A stretch of DNA of 64,000 nt from [Pantoea] beijingensis (GCF_022647505.1 NZ_CP071409.1:2852001-2916000), one strand, 5' to 3'. Shown: positions 1 through 9,121, counted from the first letter of the stretch. Numbers and translations: made by a program. The notes: generated by a model from the letters alone, not told the origin.

Positions 1-400
1 ACAGCCTTCTATCCTCATCCGTATCCGGCACCAACAACTGACGTGAGGCACAATCATCGATGATGGCATTAACGATTGGTCCAACGTTTAGCAGGCAGGC
101 TTTCTCCGGCAGACCGCCGCATAACACAGCAGCGATATTAAAGGTGCGAAAGTTCGCCTGACGGTTATTGTAGCTGGCATGCTCTTTACCCGGCGGGACC
201 CACACGGGAAAATCGGCGGGCGTTAGCAATCTTTCTCCTTCGACATGAATCTGCAACACATTACATTTTACAAAGATCAATTGTCCCCACGCATGGCTAT
301 GTGGCAGATATTCTGTTTTTGCGTTGGCCTGTTCATAGCGGAAGAAAAAGCGAGCATCTTTCGCATGCTGTGGTGCGTAGTAGGTAAGCTTCAGCGACAT
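1..400 (-). CDS. AraC-family transcriptional regulator, N-terminal part (truncated by window edge)
   Basis: Reading the minus strand from an ATG at 400 gives an open frame of 133 codons that runs off the start of the window. The visible part starts MSLKLTYYAP and contains a cupin-like stretch (HSHAWGQL near residues 38-45, then VWVPPGKEH) typical of the effector-binding half of AraC/XylS regulators. The C-terminal helix-turn-helix half would lie outside the window. It is transcribed divergently from the EamA exporter at 499, which is the usual place for a local regulator. The effector cannot be told from the sequence. Family call from motif pattern; function as regulator of the neighbour is inference. 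Confidence 0.75.
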   Translation of the reverse strand, partial: MSLKLTYYAPQHAKDARFFFRYEQANAKTEYLPHSHAWGQLIFVKCNVLQIHVEGERLLTPADFPVWVPPGKEHASYNNRQANFRTFNIAAVLCGGLPEKACLLNVGPIVNAIIDDCASRQLLVPDTDEDRRL

Positions 401-498
401 TCTGTCCGATCCGTAGGCAATATTGTCTGATTATCACTATCTCATGGAAAACAGACAAGCGTACACTGCGCTGACGCTTTTATAATAAGAGAACCACC

Positions 499-1419
499 AT
501 GAATTTTCTGTTTCCACTCTTTGCGGTGTTAATTTGGTCGGTCAATGCCATTGTCAGCAAAGTCTCGGCTGAGGCGATCGATCCTGCCGCGATTTCTTTC
601 TACCGCTGGCTGCTGGCATTGCTGGTATTGACACCGTTTGCGCTTCCTGGCGTCTGGCGGTTGCGGCGACAGATATTACAACTGTGGTGGAAGCTGCTCA
701 TACTCGGCCTGCTTGGTATGGTGCTATATCAAAGCCTGGCCTACTACGCAGCGCATAGCGTTACGGCACTCTTTATTGGAATACTCAACGCCCTGATTCC
801 GCTGCTCACCGTATTGATCAGTCTTTTTTTGCTGCGCCTTGCACCTACGTTGGGTATTGTTATCGGCGGCTTGCTCTCCTTTGGCGGTCTGGTGTGGCTG
901 GTCAGCCAGGGTAATCCGCAACAGCTGCTGTCACACGGGCTGGGTAAAGGAGAACTGATGATGTTTGCCGCATCTACGTCATATGCGCTGTACGGTGTAT
1001 TAACCAGACGTTGGGCGATCCCGCTACCAAACTGGCAAAGCCTGTATGTGCAAATTTTATTTGGCGTGCTGCTGTTAACGCCGAATTTCCTGATGGCAAC
1101 TGACGTATCGCTTAATCTGCACAATATCCCACTGGTGCTTTTTGCCGGTATCCCGGCATCCATAATCGCACCTTTTCTCTGGATTCAGGGCGTACAGCGT
1201 TTGGGCGCCAGCACCACCTCTATTTTTATGAATCTGGCCCCCATTTTTACCGCCATCATTGCCGTACTGTTCCTGCATGAATCCCTGCGTAGCTATCACT
1301 ATATAGGCGGCAGCATAACCCTGTTTGGCGTGATTCTGGCGCAACGACTGCGCACGCCGCTGCTGCGCGGCAAAAAAGCTGTGGAACCGGAAAGTGCGGG
1401 AGTGACAAAAAAGGGATAA
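499..1419 (+). CDS. EamA/DMT-superfamily transporter
   Basis: This 306-residue, strongly hydrophobic protein has about ten predicted membrane segments arranged as two EamA repeats. The first repeat begins at the N-terminus (FPLFAVLIWSVNAIVSKVSA, with the family's W-x-x-N pattern) and the second near residue 150. The basic C-terminal tail (LRGKKAVEPES) is cytosolic in this family. Members of the drug/metabolite transporter superfamily export amino acids, metabolites or drugs; the substrate is unknown here. An AGAGAA ribosome-binding site precedes the ATG. The divergent AraC-type gene suggests that expression is inducible. No close named homolog is recognised. Confidence 0.85.
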   Translation: MNFLFPLFAVLIWSVNAIVSKVSAEAIDPAAISFYRWLLALLVLTPFALPGVWRLRRQILQLWWKLLILGLLGMVLYQSLAYYAAHSVTALFIGILNALIPLLTVLISLFLLRLAPTLGIVIGGLLSFGGLVWLVSQGNPQQLLSHGLGKGELMMFAASTSYALYGVLTRRWAIPLPNWQSLYVQILFGVLLLTPNFLMATDVSLNLHNIPLVLFAGIPASIIAPFLWIQGVQRLGASTTSIFMNLAPIFTAIIAVLFLHESLRSYHYIGGSITLFGVILAQRLRTPLLRGKKAVEPESAGVTKKG

Positions 1420-1593
1420 TGGCATGGGGGAATACGTCGCTTTCATCTTCGATGGAAGGAAGAGAACTATTTAGGGTTATATCAAATTCCCCCGACACAC
1501 GTAATATCGACTCGGCGCTGAGTGCGGTTCTGGCACCCGCTTCCTGGAATTGGTCATATATTCTTCGAAACGTTGCCACATGCGGTAAAATCG

Positions 1594-1621
1594 TTGACTC
1601 AACCTTATCTGACCGTATAAT
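1594..1621 (+). promoter_or_regulatory. Sigma-70 promoter of the tRNA-Arg gene
   Basis: TTGACT (1594-1599) and a perfect TATAAT (1616-1621) are separated by 16 bp. The -10 box ends 17 bp before the mature tRNA 5' end, which fits a short 5' leader removed by RNase P. Confidence 0.75.
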
Positions 1622-1638
1622 TCGAGCGCATCAACAAT

Positions 1639-1715
1639 GCGCCCTTAGCTCAGTTGGATAGAGCACCGGCCTTCTAAGCCGTAGGTCACAGGTTCGAATC
1701 CTGTAGGGCGTACCA
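1639..1715 (+). tRNA. argU: tRNA-Arg (anticodon TCT)
   Basis: The 77-nt sequence folds as a cloverleaf. The acceptor stem GCGCCCT pairs with AGGGCGT, the D arm is TAGCTCAGTTGGATAGAGCA, the anticodon loop CTTCTAA has anticodon TCT, and the T arm carries GGTTCGAATCC. CCA is encoded (1713-1715). It reads the rare AGA/AGG arginine codons. In E. coli argU lies near folD and its 3' end is the attachment site of prophage DLP12. Here the DNA immediately downstream is also accessory (mesXD), but no integrase or duplicated tRNA 3' end was seen. Confidence 0.95.
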
Positions 1716-1728
1716 TTTCGAAGTAAAC

Positions 1729-1752
1729 AGACGTCAACTGACGTCTTTTTTT
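1729..1752 (+). terminator. Rho-independent terminator of argU
   Basis: AGACGTC (1729-1735) and GACGTCT (1740-1746) form a 7-bp stem with a 4-nt loop, followed directly by a T run to 1752. Confidence 0.8.
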
Positions 1753-2067
1753 ATGCCTGAAATTCAGTGATTTGGTTGATTTTAGCGCGTCGAAACTCTC
1801 TCAGCATCTACCCGCATCAAGTAATATCTGTTGGTATATGTGAGGGTACATTCCCGTTCAATGAAATCTTGTACCAACAAGCACCTCAAATGGCGTCTGT
1901 GACGTCCGGTCATAATGCGCCTGTTTTTTTGACTATGAGGCGATATATCACACCTATTAAGGTGGCTAAATTTAGTGTGCCACGAAAAGGGCGTGGAGAC
2001 GTTAGCGATCGTCCAGATCGCTAACCACCGGACTGAATCCACCTCAAATCATGGCTGTCTGGCGAGG
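1753..2067. other. Intergenic stretch between argU and mesD, with a perfect 10-bp inverted repeat
   Basis: No convincing gene is present. The overlapping short frames on both strands lack ribosome-binding sites and family features. The only structure is GTTAGCGATC (2001-2010) and its exact complement GATCGCTAAC (2016-2025) around a 5-nt loop, 43 bp beyond the mesD stop. It lacks a T run on either strand, so it may be a Rho-assisted 3' end structure or a protein-binding palindrome. Confidence 0.5.
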
Positions 2068-3099
2068 TTATTTAGCCAGGAGTTCTTTTCGAACGATTTC
2101 TGCGCCAGCACTTAAAGCATCCAGCTTGCCTCTTGCGACTCCGCGAGGCAAAGGAATCATGCCACAGTTAGTGCAAGGATAGAGCTTGTCGGCGTCAACA
2201 AACTGAAGTGCTTTGCGAAGAGTTGCAGCAACTTCCTCCGGTGTCTCAATGGTATTCGAGGCCACGTCAATGGCACCAACCATCACCTTTTTACCTCGAA
2301 TAAGTTCCATTAGCTCCATGGGAACATGAGAGTTTTGGCATTCCAGTGAGATTATATCAATATTAGATTTCTGCAGTTTTGGAAAAATCTCTTCATACTG
2401 CCGCCACTCTGATCCCAGCGTCTTTTTCCAATCTGTATTAGCCTTAATGCCATAACCGTAGCAAATATGCACAGCAGTTTCACATTTCAGCCCTTCAATT
2501 GCCCTTTCTAACGTGGCAATTCCCCAATCGTTCACCTCATCAAAGAAAACATTAAATGCAGGCTCATCAAATTGGATAATATCGACGCCAACAGCTTCTA
2601 ATTCTTTGGCTTCTTCATTAAGAATTTTAGCAAATTCCCAGGCTAATTTTTCACGGCTTTTATAGTGATTATCATAAAGCGTATCTATCATAGTCATGGG
2701 ACCTGGCAGGGCCCATTTAATGGGGTGATCAGTTTGCTGACGTAAAAACTTAGCATCTTCAACAAAAACAGATTTTTGACGACTGACAGGACCAACGACC
2801 GTCGGTACACTCGCATCATACCGATTACGAATTTTAACGATCTCACGTTTCTCAAAATCAACGCCGTTCAGGTGCTCAATAAATGTAGTAACAAAATGTT
2901 GACGGGTTTGCTCACCATCACTGACAATATCAATACCGGCCTGCTGTTGGTCTTCCAGGCACAAGCGTAGAGCATCTTGTTTGCCGTCTATTAATTCCTG
3001 GTCCTGTAATTTCCAGGGCGACCAGAGTGTCTCAGGCTGTGCCAACCAAGAGGGTTTAGGTAAGCTGCCAGCAGTCGACGTCGGTAATAATTTTTTCAT
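2068..3099 (-). CDS. mesD: Core (folate-independent) methionine synthase, MesD family
   Basis: This 343-residue protein corresponds to the catalytic C-terminal barrel of cobalamin-independent methionine synthase (MetE) and lacks the N-terminal folate-binding half. Zinc/homocysteine ligands expected from MetE are visible: H211 and C213 in HICYGYG, E253 in ISLEC, and C312 in CTNCGM. Established knowledge: MesD proteins of aerobic bacteria make methionine from homocysteine without methyl-folate or cobalamin. They need a DUF1852 partner and oxygen. That partner is the gene 25 nt upstream in the same direction, so the two form an operon. An AGGGG ribosome-binding site precedes the ATG. The methyl donor in this family is not known to me. 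Assignment to MesD rather than a generic MetE-like protein rests on size plus the DUF1852 neighbour. Confidence 0.9.
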   Translation of the reverse strand: MKKLLPTSTAGSLPKPSWLAQPETLWSPWKLQDQELIDGKQDALRLCLEDQQQAGIDIVSDGEQTRQHFVTTFIEHLNGVDFEKREIVKIRNRYDASVPTVVGPVSRQKSVFVEDAKFLRQQTDHPIKWALPGPMTMIDTLYDNHYKSREKLAWEFAKILNEEAKELEAVGVDIIQFDEPAFNVFFDEVNDWGIATLERAIEGLKCETAVHICYGYGIKANTDWKKTLGSEWRQYEEIFPKLQKSNIDIISLECQNSHVPMELMELIRGKKVMVGAIDVASNTIETPEEVAATLRKALQFVDADKLYPCTNCGMIPLPRGVARGKLDALSAGAEIVRKELLAK

Positions 3100-3124
3100 A
3101 ATAGATGCCCCTGTGTTTGGTTAA

Positions 3125-4108
3125 TCAAAGAACGCAATTAGCAGACCATTGTTCAAGAATAGTTTGGTACGGTTTAATAAAATTCTCTTCAGTAAACTTT
3201 CCTTGCTCAATAGCCAACTGGCTACGCTCTTCCCGATCATAAACAATTCGAGTTAAAGAGTAATCCTGCTGATTCAAGCTGGGTTGATAGCATTTTCCTG
3301 CTGCAGAATTAGCATTATAAATCTCAGGTCGGTAAATCTTCTGGAAAGTTTCCATCGTGCTGATGGTGCTAATAAGCTCAAGATTAGTGTAATCACTAAG
3401 TAAGTCACCACTAAAATAAAAAGCCAAAGGCGCAACACTATTTGCAGGCATAAAATAACGGGACTTCAATCCCATTTTGCTAAAATACTCATCGGTCAAT
3501 GAAGATTCATCTTGCTGATATTCAATACCCAGGACAGGATGTTCATTACCCGTTCGATAATAGGTATTTTTACTCGATACGCTTAAACATATAACAGGCA
3601 TTTTATTGAATTTATTTTTGTACGCGTCTGAATGAACAAAATATTTAAATATATTACCGTGTAGACAGCCGAAGTCATCAGGCGTACTAAATCCAGGTTT
3701 GTTTTTATTGTGAGCTGACAGTAATACGCTAAAGTCATAATCTCGCACATAAGAGGAGAAGTTGTTCCCTACAATACCGTCAATGCGCTGATTGGTTTTT
3801 TTATCAATAATATTTGTTTTCAATATTTCAATCACTGGGAAGGTGCCATGATTGTCTTCAATATCAACCTTTAACTCAGCAGAAATGATTTCAAGCTCGA
3901 CAGAATAGCGATCGCTTTTGGGATTATCCCAATGCGCCAGAGCATTAAAGCGATTGTCAATCATCACTAAGGCGTTGCGCAAATTCTCCTGGCGTTTCTC
4001 ACCTCTGGCTAAATTAGCAAAATTGGTAGTAATACGCGTATTTTCAGAGGGGTTATAGTTTTCGTCGAAACAAAGGCTCTTAATCGCAAATGTAAATTTA
4101 TTATTCAT
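3125..4108 (-). CDS. mesX: DUF1852 protein, putative oxygenase partner of MesD (MesX)
   Basis: This 327-residue soluble protein has no signal peptide or membrane segment and matches the DUF1852 family in its N-terminal pattern (FTFAIKSLCFDENYNPSENT) and length. In the published work on folate-independent methionine synthases, DUF1852 proteins are required, together with O2, for MesD activity in vivo. The chemistry is unresolved and an oxygenase role is inferred there. Several His/Asp/Glu residues occur (for example HGNIFKYFVH and HWDNPKSDR) but I cannot assign a metal site. It is the first gene of the mesX-mesD operon. Its base composition is more AT-rich than the housekeeping neighbours, which is compatible with lateral acquisition next to argU. 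Confidence 0.88.
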   Translation of the reverse strand: MNNKFTFAIKSLCFDENYNPSENTRITTNFANLARGEKRQENLRNALVMIDNRFNALAHWDNPKSDRYSVELEIISAELKVDIEDNHGTFPVIEILKTNIIDKKTNQRIDGIVGNNFSSYVRDYDFSVLLSAHNKNKPGFSTPDDFGCLHGNIFKYFVHSDAYKNKFNKMPVICLSVSSKNTYYRTGNEHPVLGIEYQQDESSLTDEYFSKMGLKSRYFMPANSVAPLAFYFSGDLLSDYTNLELISTISTMETFQKIYRPEIYNANSAAGKCYQPSLNQQDYSLTRIVYDREERSQLAIEQGKFTEENFIKPYQTILEQWSANCVL

Positions 4109-4289
4109 CGTAATCTGGTATCCTGACTTCCGGTATAAATTCTGATTTTATTGCTTGCTATTCACGATTTCCCGACTTTCTTTACTCGTTTGCTCATTTA
4201 GCAGGCTTTATATTGTCTATTGTTAATCACAATGCACATTTTATGCCTGAGTCATTGATTGAGTAAAAGTGATTTAATTTCATTAAACA

Positions 4290-4302
4290 TGAGACATATT
4301 CA
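4290..4302. promoter_or_regulatory. Possible MetR-like half-palindrome upstream of mesX
   Basis: TGAGACATATTCA matches the MetR consensus TGAA-N5-TTCA with one mismatch and lies about 180 bp upstream of the mesX start. A single 13-bp match in AT-rich DNA can arise by chance. No MetJ-type AGACGTCT tandem was found in front of mesX. Low confidence. Confidence 0.25.
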
Positions 4303-4472
4303 TGATCATGCGTACCGACAGGGGCGGTGTTGGTACAGACGCCGCCTTCCAGGAGGTTTCATCCCGGAAGTCCATAGGGTTCTGAGGTCCGAACTGTCGT
4401 AATATGCTAAAAATCAGGTGTAAATAGCAGCGTGCCCAGATACTTCTTCTGCGATATGGCTATCGGATAGAG
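4303..4472. other. No gene recognised between mesX and the small membrane ORF
   Basis: Together with the mesX leader (from 4109) this makes a gap of about 360 bp. Nothing beyond the possible MetR-like site and AT-rich mesX promoter DNA could be supported. Confidence 0.4.
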
Positions 4473-4670
4473 TCAGCTAGCTGAATGAGCCAGCCCATTT
4501 CCCAGAGAAAGAATCGGCCCACCAGCATAAGCCATGAAATTAATAGCAAGTGCCGTCAGCGTGATAAGCGCCCGTGCCGCTATGTGGATAAGTGCCTTTA
4601 GGGCATGCCATAGCGGAAGTTGAAAAGCGAAAACGGCGATAAGCATGATTAAAGCTGCGATCTTTTTCAT
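4473..4670 (-). CDS. Hypothetical small membrane protein
   Basis: The 65-residue frame begins MKKIAALIMLIAVFAFQL and is almost entirely hydrophobic, with two likely membrane helices around residues 3-20 and 30-55. A plausible AGGGAT ribosome-binding site lies about 7 nt before the ATG. No family is recognised. It lies between the mesXD operon and folD in the accessory stretch next to argU and shares direction with mesXD, but a gap of about 360 bp argues against one operon. It could be a chance frame. Confidence 0.4.
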   Translation of the reverse strand: MKKIAALIMLIAVFAFQLPLWHALKALIHIAARALITLTALAINFMAYAGGPILSLGNGLAHSAS

Positions 4671-4989
4671 TTATATTTATATCCCTGTCTTATGTTACGT
4701 GATGTTGGAATCCTTGCTAAGCCAGAGTATCAGAATATTCCTATCACACAATCCTGAAGCATGAACAGTGCGTAAACTCATTGCGAGTAATTAATATCAT
4801 CTTCCAGATCGGTATTCGGCAAAATCGGATACTGATAGCACCCGGTAACATTAGTTTGCTTTACACGCCCATCCTCTCCCTCACCTTAATCATTCTGTTG
4901 CCACGAATCAGAGACTGACAGCCACGCACGCTTCTGCCAGAATAGGCGCATTCCCCGAATAAACGTAAAACAGATGGATTATCTCTCTG
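4671..4989. other. Upstream region of folD
   Basis: About 320 bp separate the small membrane ORF from folD. No gene, tRNA or clear promoter was identified; the only frame covering part of it is short, lacks features and runs antisense into folD. Confidence 0.4.
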
Positions 4990-5856
4990 ATGGCAGCAAA
5001 AATTATTGATGGTAAAACGATTGCGCAGCAGGTACGCCTTGAAGTTGCGGATAAAGTTCAACAGCGTCTGGCTGCCGGAAAACGTGCGCCGGGCCTGGCG
5101 GTGGTTTTAGTCGGCGAAAACCCGGCTTCGCAAATTTACGTTGGCAGCAAACGTAAAGCCTGCGAAGAAGTCGGTTTTATTTCACGCTCTTACGATTTAC
5201 CCGCCACCACTTCTGAAGCAGAGCTGCTGGATCTGATCGACACACTGAATAACGATGCCGAGATCGATGGCATCCTGGTACAGCTGCCTCTGCCAGCTGG
5301 CATTGATAACGTTAAGGTGCTGGAGAATATCTCTCCGGATAAAGATGTCGATGGCTTCCATCCATACAATGTGGGCCGCTTATGTCAACGCGCACCTAAG
5401 TTACGTCCCTGCACGCCGCGCGGCATCGTCACGCTGCTTGAACGTTACAATATCGATACCTATGGCCTGAACGCCGTGGTCGTCGGCGCGTCTAACATTG
5501 TGGGACGTCCTATGAGTATGGAGCTTCTGCTGGCGGGTTGCACAACGACCGTCACTCATCGCTTTACCAAAGATTTACGTCATCATGTGGAACATGCCGA
5601 TCTGCTGGTCGTTGCGGTGGGTAAGCCGGGCTTTATTCCGGGTGACTGGATCAAGCCGGGCGCGATCGTTATTGATGTCGGCATTAACCGACTTGAGAGT
5701 GGAAAAGTGGTGGGCGATGTCGAGTTTGATACCGCGTCCGAACGCGCGGCCTGGATTACTCCCGTGCCGGGCGGCGTAGGACCCATGACAGTCGCAACGC
5801 TGATTCAAAACACCTTACAGGCATGCGAAGCGCATCATGATGGAGCAGTAAACTAA
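4990..5856 (+). CDS. folD: Bifunctional methylenetetrahydrofolate dehydrogenase/cyclohydrolase
   Basis: FolD (288 residues, the usual length) interconverts 5,10-methylene-, 5,10-methenyl- and 10-formyl-tetrahydrofolate in the cytosol, using NADP. It supplies one-carbon units for purines and formyl-methionine. The catalytic Y50 and K54 sit in [16 protein letters not shown]. The C-terminal signature [10 protein letters not shown] is present, as is a Rossmann nucleotide-binding segment ([12 protein letters not shown]). Its stop overlaps the ybcJ start in TAATG, so the two are translationally coupled as in E. coli. Confidence 0.97.
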   Translation: MAAKIIDGKTIAQQVRLEVADKVQQRLAAGKRAPGLAVVLVGENPASQIYVGSKRKACEEVGFISRSYDLPATTSEAELLDLIDTLNNDAEIDGILVQLPLPAGIDNVKVLENISPDKDVDGFHPYNVGRLCQRAPKLRPCTPRGIVTLLERYNIDTYGLNAVVVGASNIVGRPMSMELLLAGCTTTVTHRFTKDLRHHVEHADLLVVAVGKPGFIPGDWIKPGAIVIDVGINRLESGKVVGDVEFDTASERAAWITPVPGGVGPMTVATLIQNTLQACEAHHDGAVN

Positions 5857-6068
5857 TGGCGACTTTTTCTCTTGGCAAACACCCTCACGTTGACCTGTGC
5901 GATCTGTTAAAGCTGGAAGGATGGGTTGAGAGCGGCGCGATGGCAAAATCGCTGATCGCCGATGGCCTGGTAACCGTTGATGGTGCAGTAGAAACCCGTA
6001 AACGCTGCAAAATCGTTGCCGGGCAAACCGTTGAGTTCAACGGTAACCGCATTACAGTTCAGGCCTGA
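5856..6068 (+). CDS. ybcJ: S4-like RNA-binding protein YbcJ
   Basis: This 70-residue basic protein consists of a single S4-type RNA-binding fold (LLKLEGWVESGAMAKSLIADG, then VTVDGAVETRKRCKI). The E. coli homolog YbcJ has the same size and the same position after folD. Family knowledge suggests binding to structured RNA; the actual target is not established. The start overlaps the folD stop by one base. Confidence 0.93.
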   Translation: MATFSLGKHPHVDLCDLLKLEGWVESGAMAKSLIADGLVTVDGAVETRKRCKIVAGQTVEFNGNRITVQA

Positions 6069-6084
6069 TTTTTCCCGATAATTT

Positions 6085-6102
6085 CAGGGGCTTACGCCCC
6101 TG
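6085..6102. terminator. Hairpin between convergent ybcJ and cysS
   Basis: CAGGGGC (6085-6091), loop TTAC, GCCCCTG (6096-6102). No good T run follows on either strand, so this is a weak terminator candidate serving convergent genes. Confidence 0.4.
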
Positions 6103-6107
6103 ATGTG

Positions 6108-7496
6108 TTACTTACGGCGCCAGCGAGTCCCTTCCGGCCCGTCTTCCAATACAATACCCAGTGCATTCAGCTTATCGCGCGCGATATCGGCCTGTGCCCA
6201 GTCTTTCGTCTGACGAGCATCAAAGCGCATTTTGATTAGCGCTTCAATTTCCGCGACTTCGGCGTCATTGCTCTGTGCCCCGCCCTGCAAAAACAGTTCA
6301 GGATCTTGCTCCAGCAGTCCCAGAACACCGGCCAACTGACGCAATTTTGCCGCCAAACCATTAGCCGCCGCGATATCTTCGACCTTTAAACGGTTCACTT
6401 CGCGCGCCAGATCGAACAATGCAGAATAGGCTTCCGGCGTGTTGAAATCGTCATCCATCGCTTCACGGAAGCGGGTTTCAAACGCTTCACCGCCCTGCGG
6501 TTCCGCATCAGCATCGGTATTACGTAGCGCAATATACAAACGCTCAAGCGCAGCACGCGCCTGCTTGAGGTTATCTTCACCATAATTCAGTTGGCTGCGA
6601 TAATGGCCAGACATCAGAAAATAACGCACGGTTTCGGCATCAAAATAGTTCAGCACATCGCGCACGGTAAAAAAGTTATTCAGCGATTTTGACATCTTCT
6701 CGCGATCGACCATCACCATGCCGGAGTGCATCCAGTAGTTCACATAAGGGCCATCATGCGCGCAGGTTGACTGAGCTATTTCATTCTCGTGATGGGGAAA
6801 CATCAGGTCGGAACCGCCGCCGTGGATATCAAAGTGAGTGCCCAGCTGTTTACAGTTCATGGCAGAACACTCAATATGCCAGCCTGGACGTCCGGCGCCC
6901 CAGGGCGAAGGCCAGCTTGGCTCGCCCTCTTTCGACATTTTCCACAGCACAAAATCCATTGGATTGCGCTTAACATCAGCGGTCACTTCAACGCGTGCGC
7001 CCGCTTGCAACTGCTCCAGATCCTGGCGCGACAGCTTGCCATACTCTGCATCGCTTTCGACGGCAAACATCACATCACCATTGCTGGCAACATAGGCATG
7101 CTCACGCTCAATTAGTTTTCCAACGATCTCAATGATTTCGCTGATATGGCGCGTCGCTCGCGGCTCTAAGTCCGGCGGCAGAATGTTCAGTGCGGCAAAA
7201 TCGGCCTGCATCTCAGCGATCATGCGGTTGGTTAAATCCTCAACCGTTTCACCGTTTTCATGAGCACGCTTGATGATCTTATCGTCGATATCGGTAATGT
7301 TGCGGACATACTTCAGCGCGTAGCCGCAATAACGCAGGTAGCGCGCAACCACGTCAAACGCCACAAACGTACGACCATGGCCAATGTGGCAGAGGTCATA
7401 AACGGTAATTCCGCACACGTACATGCCTATTTCACCGGCATGAATAGGTTTAAATTCCTCTTTTTGACGACTCAGGGTGTTGTAAATCTTTAGCAT
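6108..7496 (-). CDS. cysS: Cysteinyl-tRNA synthetase
   Basis: This class I synthetase of 462 residues charges tRNA-Cys. The HIGH motif lies at residues 37-40 (CHIGHGRTF) after zinc ligand C28. The other zinc ligands are seen in HIECSAMN and FPHHENE. KMSKS follows near residue 267 ([11 protein letters not shown]). Length and N-terminus ([10 protein letters not shown]) agree with the enterobacterial enzyme. It is monocistronic, divergent from ppiB and convergent with ybcJ. Confidence 0.97.
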   Translation of the reverse strand: MLKIYNTLSRQKEEFKPIHAGEIGMYVCGITVYDLCHIGHGRTFVAFDVVARYLRYCGYALKYVRNITDIDDKIIKRAHENGETVEDLTNRMIAEMQADFAALNILPPDLEPRATRHISEIIEIVGKLIEREHAYVASNGDVMFAVESDAEYGKLSRQDLEQLQAGARVEVTADVKRNPMDFVLWKMSKEGEPSWPSPWGAGRPGWHIECSAMNCKQLGTHFDIHGGGSDLMFPHHENEIAQSTCAHDGPYVNYWMHSGMVMVDREKMSKSLNNFFTVRDVLNYFDAETVRYFLMSGHYRSQLNYGEDNLKQARAALERLYIALRNTDADAEPQGGEAFETRFREAMDDDFNTPEAYSALFDLAREVNRLKVEDIAAANGLAAKLRQLAGVLGLLEQDPELFLQGGAQSNDAEVAEIEALIKMRFDARQTKDWAQADIARDKLNALGIVLEDGPEGTRWRRK

Positions 7497-7863
7497 TGAA
7501 ACATTCCGTATTGACGTGTGCGGGTTATGCCCTTCATTCTGCGTAGCTGCAGCGCTATCTGCTACCTTCGCTTACCTGGCTTCCTGCCGGATTGATTCCG
7601 GAAAAAATGGACCACCTGTCTCGCCATCATAAGTCGGAAGCGGTTGAGGATAGCGAAGTTGATCTGAAGGGATATTTTGATCGTATTGTTAACGTTAGCG
7701 CGATGCAATGCAAGATATTGGGTTTCATCTGCATATTCGTTGGCTTGCTGACGCGTCATCACAATTTGTGATATAAGGACGGTCTCTTAAAGCTGGCACG
7801 GCAACATTTAGCGTTCGCTGTGAGACCAGATGTTTAATACTCCCACCTTTACAGGACGAGATT
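7497..7863. other. cysS-ppiB divergent intergenic region
   Basis: This 367-bp region should hold promoters for cysS (minus) and ppiB (plus). A 66-codon minus-strand frame inside it has no recognisable features and was not accepted. ppiB has a good AGGACGAG ribosome-binding site just before 7864. Confidence 0.5.
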
Positions 7864-8358
7864 ATGGTTACTTTCCAGACTAATCACGGCGACATCGTTA
7901 TCAAAACTTTCGATGATAAAGCTCCAGTTACGGTTAAAAACTTCCTGGATTACTGTCGCGAAGGTTTCTACGACAACACCATTTTTCACCGCGTGATCAA
8001 CGGTTTTATGATTCAGGGTGGCGGTTTTGAACCCGGCATGAAGCAGAAAGCGACAAAAGAAGAGATCCGCAACGAAGCGAATAATGGCCTGAAAAACACC
8101 AAAGGCACGCTGGCAATGGCGCGGACGTCTGCTCCACATTCTGCAACGGCACAGTTCTTTATTAACGTTGCAGATAACGACTTCCTGAACTTTAGCGGTG
8201 AAAACCTGCAAGGCTGGGGCTACTGCGTGTTTGCTGAAGTAGTTGAAGGTATGGATGTGGTTGAGAAAATCAAGGGCGTCTCTACCGGCCGTAGCGGTAT
8301 GCATCAGGATGTGCCTAAAGAAGACGTTGTGATCCAGAAAGTGACCATTAGCGAGTAA
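7864..8358 (+). CDS. ppiB: Peptidyl-prolyl cis-trans isomerase B (cytosolic cyclophilin)
   Basis: A 164-residue cyclophilin without signal peptide catalyses proline isomerisation in the cytosol. The active-site block [15 protein letters not shown] (with the catalytic Arg) and the [18 protein letters not shown] block are present. Length equals E. coli PpiB. The last base of its TAA stop is the first base of the lpxH start (TAATG), indicating coupled translation. Confidence 0.97.
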   Translation: MVTFQTNHGDIVIKTFDDKAPVTVKNFLDYCREGFYDNTIFHRVINGFMIQGGGFEPGMKQKATKEEIRNEANNGLKNTKGTLAMARTSAPHSATAQFFINVADNDFLNFSGENLQGWGYCVFAEVVEGMDVVEKIKGVSTGRSGMHQDVPKEDVVIQKVTISE

Positions 8359-9083
8359 TGTCACGTACGCTATTTATCGCAGATCTTCATCTGTGCCATG
8401 AAGAGCCGGCAATCACTGCCGGTTTTCTGCGTTTTTTACAGCGCGAAGCCGTTCACGCGGATGCGCTGTATATTCTTGGCGATCTGTTTGAAGCCTGGAT
8501 TGGTGATGACGATCCAAACCCACTTCATGCAGAAGTCGCCCGCGCCCTGCTGGTATTGAAGCAACAGGGCGTTCCCTGCTACTTCATCCACGGGAATCGG
8601 GACTTTCTGCTCGGTCAGCAATTTGCACATGCCAGTGGTATGCGCTTATTGCCGGAAGAGAAAATACTGACGCTCTATGGCAAACGTATTCTTATCCTGC
8701 ACGGCGATACACTCTGCACCGATGACCAAAGCTACCAACGCTTTCGCCGGAAAGTTCATCAGCGCTGGCTGCAAAAACTCTTTCTGGCACTGCCGCTGTT
8801 TGTGCGCCAACGTATTGCCGCACGCATGCGCGACGGCAGCAAGCAGGCCAACAGCACTAAATCACTCGCCATCATGGATGTGAATCCCGAAGCGGTCATC
8901 AATGCTTTCAAACAGCACCAGGTTAACGGGATGATTCACGGCCACACCCATCGCCCGGCGGTACATACCCTGGAAATTGACGGACAAACCGTTCAACGCG
9001 TGGTACTTGGCGCATGGCATCAGCAAGGTTCAATGATCCAGGTCGATAACGCAGGCGTTACACTGATTTCATTCCCGTTTTAA
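8358..9083 (+). CDS. lpxH: UDP-2,3-diacylglucosamine diphosphatase
   Basis: LpxH (241 residues) is a membrane-associated Mn-dependent calcineurin-type phosphoesterase. It hydrolyses UDP-2,3-diacylglucosamine to lipid X in lipid A synthesis. The metal motifs appear in order: DLHL (D8, H10), [28 protein letters not shown] and HGHTHRP near the C-terminus. It follows ppiB with a one-base overlap and precedes purE after a gap holding the PurR operator. Confidence 0.96.
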   Translation: MSRTLFIADLHLCHEEPAITAGFLRFLQREAVHADALYILGDLFEAWIGDDDPNPLHAEVARALLVLKQQGVPCYFIHGNRDFLLGQQFAHASGMRLLPEEKILTLYGKRILILHGDTLCTDDQSYQRFRRKVHQRWLQKLFLALPLFVRQRIAARMRDGSKQANSTKSLAIMDVNPEAVINAFKQHQVNGMIHGHTHRPAVHTLEIDGQTVQRVVLGAWHQQGSMIQVDNAGVTLISFPF

Positions 9084-9121
9084 AACCCGAAAAAAGCTAA
9101 ATTTTGCTTACCCGCGTCGCG

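Noticed and set aside
1729..1746. AGACGTC...GACGTCT resembling MetJ boxes near mesXD
   Set aside because: It is the stem of the argU terminator, followed by a T run, and lies downstream of mesD on the wrong side for a promoter operator.
1767..2042. Overlapping short frames on both strands downstream of argU
   Set aside because: Opposite-strand overlap, no ribosome-binding sites and no coding character; treated as non-coding accessory DNA.
1639..5000. Prophage or integrative island at argU
   Set aside because: argU is a known attachment site, but no integrase, excisionase or duplicated tRNA 3' end was seen in the window.
7562..7762. 66-codon minus-strand frame between cysS and ppiB
   Set aside because: No ribosome-binding site, no recognisable domain, and the region is expected to be a divergent promoter.
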